Part shown: positions 42,503 through 45,511 of the stretch, piece after piece | Layout of the letters: each line of letters begins with the position of its first letter | How positions within the stretch are numbered: the stretch's first letter is position 1 | NCBI GenBank assembly: GCA_934254815.1 | Contig: CAKQME010000017.1 | Coordinates: 1 to 45,511, forward strand | DNA: 45,511 nucleotides | Source: an uncultured Clostridia bacterium | GTDB lineage: Bacteria > Bacillota > Clostridia > Christensenellales > Borkfalkiaceae | Direction of reading: 5' to 3' | Notes under the pieces: generated by a model | What the model saw: only the letters and a program-made list of their open reading frames with translations | Database searches by the model: none | What the model was told of the DNA's origin: nothing | Made by a program: the position numbers and the translations under genes

Positions 42503-42564
42503 TACAATGTTCTCTTCCCCGAACGGTTACTATGTTCTCTCACCATATAGATACAATGTTCTCT
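42503..42564. repeat. Three direct repeats TAC(A/T)ATGTTCTCT, IS21-end-like
   Basis: Copies at 42503-42515, 42528-42540 and 42552-42564, spaced 25 and 24 bases. Multiple short direct repeats near the tip are typical of IS21-family ends, and an IS21-type transposase head lies at 39010. They may be a leftover element end, or binding sites for a regulator of the recombinase operon. They fall between two genes with no transposase beside them. Confidence 0.55.
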
Positions 42565-42672
42565 CTCCATTTATAGCGTATTATCCTCCATTTTTAATAT
42601 TTCCGAAATAAACAAACTATCGCTGCTTGCCTCGTTCGCTTTTTCGGATTGATTTTTATATCGCCTGCGAAT

Positions 42673-42795
42673 TTATTTTTGTGACGTAACAGCGCAAATA
42701 ATAATCCCTATAATACTCATTATAATATGACTTATTATCAATAAACCCGCAAACAAAATTCTTCCCGTTACGTTCAACACTTTTAATAATTTCAT
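42673..42795 (-). CDS. 40-residue single-TM small protein
   Basis: ATG at 42795, GAGG eight bases upstream, 11 bases after the tnpV stop. MKLLKVLNVTGRILFAGLLI leads into a hydrophobic run to about residue 36 (SHIIMSIIGIIICAV), one membrane helix. The frame has TAA at 42673, yet stays open for 33 more codons (to 42571) with a sequence typical of a cytoplasmic tail (RRRYKNQSEKANEA, SLFISEILKMEDNTL). So the 40-residue form may be a nonsense-truncated version of a 74-residue protein. Function unknown; small hydrophobic toxins and accessory peptides are possible. Confidence 0.6.
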   Translation of the reverse strand: MKLLKVLNVTGRILFAGLLIISHIIMSIIGIIICAVTSQK

Positions 42796-42806
42796 AATTT
42801 CAGCCT

Positions 42807-43160
42807 CTATACATAGACAATTTCATTCAATATTTCTTCTTCGATGATTTGCTTCATAGCGTTAATTCTCTTAACATCGACCAAATAATCTCCCGTTCGG
42901 CGATACTGCTCGCATCCGGAAAGTTTATTCCGCATATCATCGTAAAGCGTTTCCGCCACTTTGTCTACGCCGTGTAAATATTCGGGGAGATCTGCAATCG
43001 TCCAGTCGATCCCTTTATCTTCGAGATACTTTTTTGCAAGCGTTCCGTACTTGCCGTAAACGTGTTTCTGCGGTTTTACGTTAGCGTTGTAAATTTTAAT
43101 TTCTTCCACCGTTAACTCCTCGCCCGAATTTGCTTTTCGTATCACTTCCGTGGCTTTCAT
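42807..43160 (-). CDS. tnpV: TnpV-family transposon protein
   Basis: 117 residues. I choose the ATG at 43160 since GGGAGATG lies at good spacing; an ATG 23 codons upstream has no ribosome site. The family pattern is present: a short N-terminal region, YGTLAKKYLEDKG, then a helical part with YLVDVKRINAMKQIIEEEIL and end NEIVYV, as in TnpV of Tn4451-like elements. Its role there is not established. Same strand and order as the mobilisation genes upstream and the recombinase downstream. Confidence 0.75.
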   Translation of the reverse strand: MKATEVIRKANSGEELTVEEIKIYNANVKPQKHVYGKYGTLAKKYLEDKGIDWTIADLPEYLHGVDKVAETLYDDMRNKLSGCEQYRRTGDYLVDVKRINAMKQIIEEEILNEIVYV

Positions 43161-43271
43161 ATCTTCATCTCCCGTTTTTACATTCTCGTATATATACGAT
43201 ATTGTAATTACATTATACTTGCTTGCCATTTTATAGTCAAGCTAAAATTATTACTTTTTGAAAAAAATTTT

Positions 43272-43865
43272 TTATCTCAAAAGCAACATTGCCGTCATAA
43301 CGCTTTGCAAAAGCAACAATGCAGGCGTGAGCCAGAAAAAGAATTTACGGAAACCGCGCTCCAAGCGTATATCTTCCCTTGCCTTATTCACTTCTTTTTG
43401 CAATTCTTCCACCTTTTTCGTAAGAGCTTTCGAATGCTCGTCGATTATAAACGCCGCGTCGTCTGCCGCTTCGGTAACTCTTTCCTTTAACAGCTCTCCC
43501 GCTTCGTCAGTCGCCTTTGCCATAGTTGTATTTACTATTTCCTGTATCTTCGTTACCGTTTCCGTTATCCTTTGAAGCGTTATTCGCATGCTCGCAAGCA
43601 TGCTCCGATTTTCTTCTTTCATCTCTTTCGTCAGCTTCTCTGCGTCGTCTTTCAAACTCGAGGCGAGCTCTTCGTTCATCCATTTTACGCTCCTCACTTG
43701 CCGCGTCAAGTCCGTTACCCGCGCATTCAGCTGCAAAATTAAGCCGTTGCATTTCTCGTTCGATACCGCTAAGGCTTGCTCTAATAACGCTTCCCGCGTT
43801 TCCGCCGTAAGCCGTTTTACTTCTTCGCACAGTTCCGCTGCCGGTACGTTTTCCGTTAAATCCAC
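43272..43865 (-). CDS. Coiled-coil, tail-anchored membrane protein overlapping the relaxase gene
   Basis: 197 residues. I start it at the GTG at 43865, which has GGAGG five bases upstream; the frame can be extended only to a TTG at 43916 after a stop codon. The chain is almost wholly helical and charged (ELCEEVKRLTAETREALLEQ, QRITETVTKIQEIVNTTMAK, ALTKKVEELQKEVNKARED), with a C-terminal membrane helix (KFFFWLTPALLLLQSVMTAM). It resembles mobilisation accessory proteins such as MobB-like membrane anchors of relaxases. Its first 359 bases overlap the relaxase gene on the same strand in another frame. It probably brings the relaxosome to the membrane; this is inference. Confidence 0.75.
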   Translation of the reverse strand: MDLTENVPAAELCEEVKRLTAETREALLEQALAVSNEKCNGLILQLNARVTDLTRQVRSVKWMNEELASSLKDDAEKLTKEMKEENRSMLASMRITLQRITETVTKIQEIVNTTMAKATDEAGELLKERVTEAADDAAFIIDEHSKALTKKVEELQKEVNKAREDIRLERGFRKFFFWLTPALLLLQSVMTAMLLLR

Positions 43866-44649
43866 TTCGTCCTCCGTTATAGGCTGAGAACTTAACCCCG
43901 TTATTCTGTTCTCCAATTCGTTTTATTACCTCGCTTTTCGTATAATTTGTTCCGAGCCGCTCCCCTCGGATAGGTTTTTGTTTGTTCGGGTGCAGATAGG
44001 AATAATCCTTTCCGTCCCGCGTGATTTTTACGCCGTAACATTCGTCAAGATATTTTTTGAACGCTTCGGGCGATTTCGTTTTCTTTACCGCTTCGGCGAT
44101 AACTTCGCGCAGTTCTTCTTTCCAGCTCGTTCCGCCTTTTAATATGATTTTCTTTTCTGCCGCCGTTCTGCTGTTTTTGCCTCGCTTCCGAAATTCCGTT
44201 TCCGTAAAGCCGTATTTTCTGCCGATTGCGTTTACTTCGTCTTTCATTTTTACATAATCTTGCTTTGAAAATTGCAGTTTTTTGCCCGTAATAGGATCAA
44301 CGGCGTTTACGATAATGTGACTGTGAACCGTTTGCGTGTCCGTATGGGTAGCAATTACGCACTCGTAATTTTGAAAGAGTTTTGCGACTAATTCTTCAGC
44401 GTAAGAGTGTGCCTTTTCAGGCGAAACGTTATCTTGGCGCGCACACGATAATTTACAATGATAGTATTTCCGTTCGTCAAACTTATCCCCTTTACCAAAA
44501 CGGCTTGCCGTTTCTTCAAACTGCTTTGCATAATCCTCGTCTTCAAAAAGATTTCTAACAGTCACTATCTTTGCTTTCTTCTCGTCGGTTACGTAAGCTA
44601 TCCCGTTTTTCGGCTTTGCCTTGCTTGCGCTACACTTAAAAAGTGGCAT
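43507..44649 (-). CDS. MobP/MobA-type relaxase
   Basis: 380 residues, ATG at 44649 with GGAGGTGG upstream, TAATG overlap with the mobC stop. Relaxases nick one strand at oriT to start conjugative transfer. Seen here: N-terminal IAYVTDEKKA, then KYYHCKLSCARQDNVSPEKA, and the three-histidine metal motif THTDTQTVHSHIIVN (His102, His109, His111), followed by AIGRKYGFTETEF. The catalytic tyrosine is probably in the first 20-60 residues. The C-terminal third is charged and low in complexity (RRARLEFERRRREADERDER), because the DNA there also encodes the coiled-coil protein in another frame. Size is normal for mobilisable elements. Confidence 0.9.
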   Translation of the reverse strand: MPLFKCSASKAKPKNGIAYVTDEKKAKIVTVRNLFEDEDYAKQFEETASRFGKGDKFDERKYYHCKLSCARQDNVSPEKAHSYAEELVAKLFQNYECVIATHTDTQTVHSHIIVNAVDPITGKKLQFSKQDYVKMKDEVNAIGRKYGFTETEFRKRGKNSRTAAEKKIILKGGTSWKEELREVIAEAVKKTKSPEAFKKYLDECYGVKITRDGKDYSYLHPNKQKPIRGERLGTNYTKSEVIKRIGEQNNGVKFSAYNGGRSGFNGKRTGSGTVRRSKTAYGGNAGSVIRASLSGIEREMQRLNFAAECAGNGLDAASEERKMDERRARLEFERRRREADERDERRKSEHACEHANNASKDNGNGNEDTGNSKYNYGKGD

Positions 44650-44963
44650 TATCCACCTCCGATTGCAACAGATATTTTCCCGTATAACTTCTTTAATTCA
44701 TCAATACAGCTTCGTATTTCTTTTTCCGTCGCTAAACCGTTATAACTGTTTCTTGTTATTTGGTTTAGATTGTTCCCCTGCCGTTTGAGTTCGGCTAAAA
44801 TCTCTGTGCCGTTCTCTATCACGGTAATCGGCTTTTCGGTTATCGCACGGATTACAAACGCCGTCATCGTAAGTCTACTCTTTGCAATTGCACTATCTAT
44901 TAAATTTTTCTCTTGCTCGCTTGCCCTAAAATTGTAGGCATACTTTCTTGTTCTTCCTATAAT
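44649..44963 (-). CDS. mobC: MobC-type relaxosome protein with non-standard start codon
   Basis: The ATG at 44867 would give 72 residues and cut the DNA-binding part. In the same frame upstream lie 32 more sense codons that complete a ribbon-helix-helix: KYAYNFRASEQEKNLIDSAI, AKSRLTMTAFVIRAI. A perfect AAAGGAGG lies just before this extension, but no ATG, GTG or TTG follows it; the codons at the right distance are ATT (44963) and ATA (44960). The C-terminal part has the MobC signature (RQGNNLNQITRNSYNG). MobC binds oriT and helps the relaxase. ATT starts are rare and in infC serve autoregulation. A sequencing error is the alternative. Confidence 0.75.
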   Translation of the reverse strand: MIGRTRKYAYNFRASEQEKNLIDSAIAKSRLTMTAFVIRAITEKPITVIENGTEILAELKRQGNNLNQITRNSYNGLATEKEIRSCIDELKKLYGKISVAIGGG

Positions 44964-44997
44964 CTATCCTCCTTTAATTTTTTTGTTTTTTGGGGTA

Positions 44998-45082
44998 TTA
45001 GGGGTTGCCCCTAACGAGGCGATTTGAAAAATCGGTATTTGGCAAGACAAATACGTTCCTCGCTATAACGTCAGAGCAACCC
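44998..45082. other. Nested multi-stem element upstream of mobC (oriT or leader RNA candidate)
   Basis: Outer stem GGGTTGC (45002-45008) with GCAACCC (45076-45082); inside it CGAGG (45015-45019) with CCTCG (45058-45062); inside that two perfect hairpins, CGATTT-GAA-AAATCG (45020-45034) and GTATTTG-N6-CAAATAC (45035-45054). A competing hairpin TTAGGGG-TTG-CCCCTAA (44998-45014) uses the same bases as the outer stem, so the two folds exclude each other. It sits directly before the mobC ribosome site, where oriT is normally found in such elements. Confidence 0.7.
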
Positions 45083-45286
45083 TTTTACCTTATTGTATTT
45101 AGTTGTCTTTTGGGCGTAGAAAAAGCCCGACAGTTTATTACTGTCAAGCTTTCATTTCCACGCTTTTGAAAAACGGGTTCTATTACACCGATTACTCATT
45201 TTAAAATTTGGGCAAGCCTTTCCCTTTCTATGAAAGGGAATTCTCTAATTTTTAATTTGTATCCCAAAGACGTGCTCTTTCACTTT
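45083..45286. other. Intergenic stretch with two hairpins
   Basis: No gene seen. It contains the terminator at 45120-45150 and a perfect nine-base hairpin TTCCCTTTC-TAT-GAAAGGGAA at 45220-45240. The latter has no clean T-run on either strand and may be a protein or regulatory site. Confidence 0.5.
45120..45150 (-). terminator. Rho-independent terminator upstream of the mobilisation genes
   Basis: On the minus strand AGC-TT-GACAGT-AATAA-ACTGTC-GG-GCT is followed by a run of T (plus A at 45120-45124). It would end the transcript of the gene at the right edge. Confidence 0.75.
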
Positions 45287-45511
45287 TTACCATTTTATTG
45301 CAAATTTTTTACCATACACAATAATATTTCCATCTCTGCTTTTCTCAACAAAACCTATGGGCGAACCACCTTTAAGCATAAAATTCTTAAAGTGACGAGC
45401 ATTTACTATCGGGGCATAAATTCGCCAATCGGAAGGACGATTCTTTTCATAATGGCGAGCCACGAATATAAGCACGTTTCTACTCGTTAGCCATTTGGAA
45501 ACTTGCTTATC
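45287..45511 (-). CDS. C-terminal part of an unrecognised protein (runs off right edge)
   Basis: An open frame from the right edge to TAA at 45287, 74 codons visible. The frame stays open upstream of the first GTG at 45475, so the start lies outside. Sequence features: WLTSRNVLIFVARHYEKNRP, then IYAPIVNARHFKNFML and GFVEKSRDGNIIVYGKKFAI. No domain recognised. The terminator at 45120 downstream on the same strand supports it being a real gene. Confidence 0.5.
   Translation of the reverse strand, partial: DKQVSKWLTSRNVLIFVARHYEKNRPSDWRIYAPIVNARHFKNFMLKGGSPIGFVEKSRDGNIIVYGKKFAIKW

Larger units (their letters stand above)
39925..45511. mobile_element. Mobilizable element of the Tn4451 type, partial
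   Basis: Large serine recombinase, TnpV, relaxase, MobC, a coiled-coil membrane protein, a ribbon-helix-helix protein and small proteins all on the minus strand. No conjugation pore genes are seen, so it would be mobilised by another element. The right end and any cargo lie outside the window, and the left end is only approximate. Confidence 0.75.

Noticed and set aside
42503..42564. CRISPR array
   Set aside because: Repeats are only 13 bases, three in number, with 11-12 base spacers and no cas genes.
43272..44649. One relaxase gene broken by a frameshift into two
   Set aside because: The two frames overlap for hundreds of bases, each stays open and has its own ribosome site, and the second product ends in a membrane helix unlike a relaxase tail.
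45287..45475. Complete 62-residue gene starting at GTG 45475
   Set aside because: The frame continues open to the window edge and there is no ribosome site before the GTG, so it is more likely the end of a longer gene.

Overview
The window looks like a piece of a low-to-moderate GC, Gram-positive anaerobe of the Clostridia type, probably an uncultured gut lineage. This rests on strong AGGAGG-type ribosome sites, lipobox lipoproteins, a class III (Firmicutes-type) fructose-1,6-bisphosphatase, CUT1 sugar transporters without their own ATPase, very large secreted proteins with InlB-type and Big-type repeats, and a Tn4451-like mobilizable element. A narrower taxonomic name would be a guess. No rRNA, tRNA or CRISPR array was recognised.

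Region 1 (1-8.1 kb, minus strand) holds three surface proteins in a row: a cysteine-rich, membrane-anchored 1042-residue protein, a small lipoprotein, and a very long lipoprotein with at least seven InlB-like repeats that runs off the left edge. Region 2 (8.3-11.4 kb, plus strand) is a divergent pair: an orphan sugar-type solute-binding lipoprotein and a membrane-spanning protein that carries a LuxR-type DNA-binding domain on its cytoplasmic end. Together they look like a one-component transmembrane sensing unit. Region 3 (11.4-12.3 kb) holds two truncated regulators or sensors (a four-TM fragment and a WYL-regulator head).

Region 4 (12.3-36 kb, minus strand) is a long, tightly packed carbohydrate-utilisation locus. 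Its promoter-proximal half encodes a CUT1 binding protein, two permeases, a secreted Ig-like protein, a DUF4838 lipoprotein, a Big/beta-helix lipoprotein, a GH4 enzyme, a 49-residue small protein and a second Big/beta-helix protein, and ends at a strong terminator near 21.0 kb. The distal half encodes a GH29 alpha-L-fucosidase, an alpha/beta-hydrolase esterase, a beta-propeller protein, a 1006-residue glycosidase-like protein of unknown type, a CapA-family protein and an EamA exporter. An AraC-type regulator is divergently transcribed at 36.1 kb. Most enzymes lack signal peptides, so the plan is probably binding and capture at the surface, import of oligosaccharides, and cytoplasmic breakdown. 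The substrate is inferred only loosely to be a fucose-containing, acylated glycan.

Region 5 (37-38.9 kb) is the housekeeping fbp gene with a textbook promoter. Region 6 (39-45.5 kb, minus strand) is mobile DNA: an IS21-type transposase head, a ribbon-helix-helix protein, a large serine recombinase, tnpV, several tiny genes, a coiled-coil membrane protein that overlaps the relaxase gene out of frame, a MobP relaxase, and mobC. mobC lacks an ATG/GTG/TTG start in the right place. Upstream of mobC is a nested multi-stem structure that is the best candidate for oriT or a leader RNA.

The most promising leads are the binding-protein/transmembrane LuxR pair, the unknown 1006-residue enzyme and its locus, the nearly identical beta-helix blocks, the small proteins, and the structured mobC leader.
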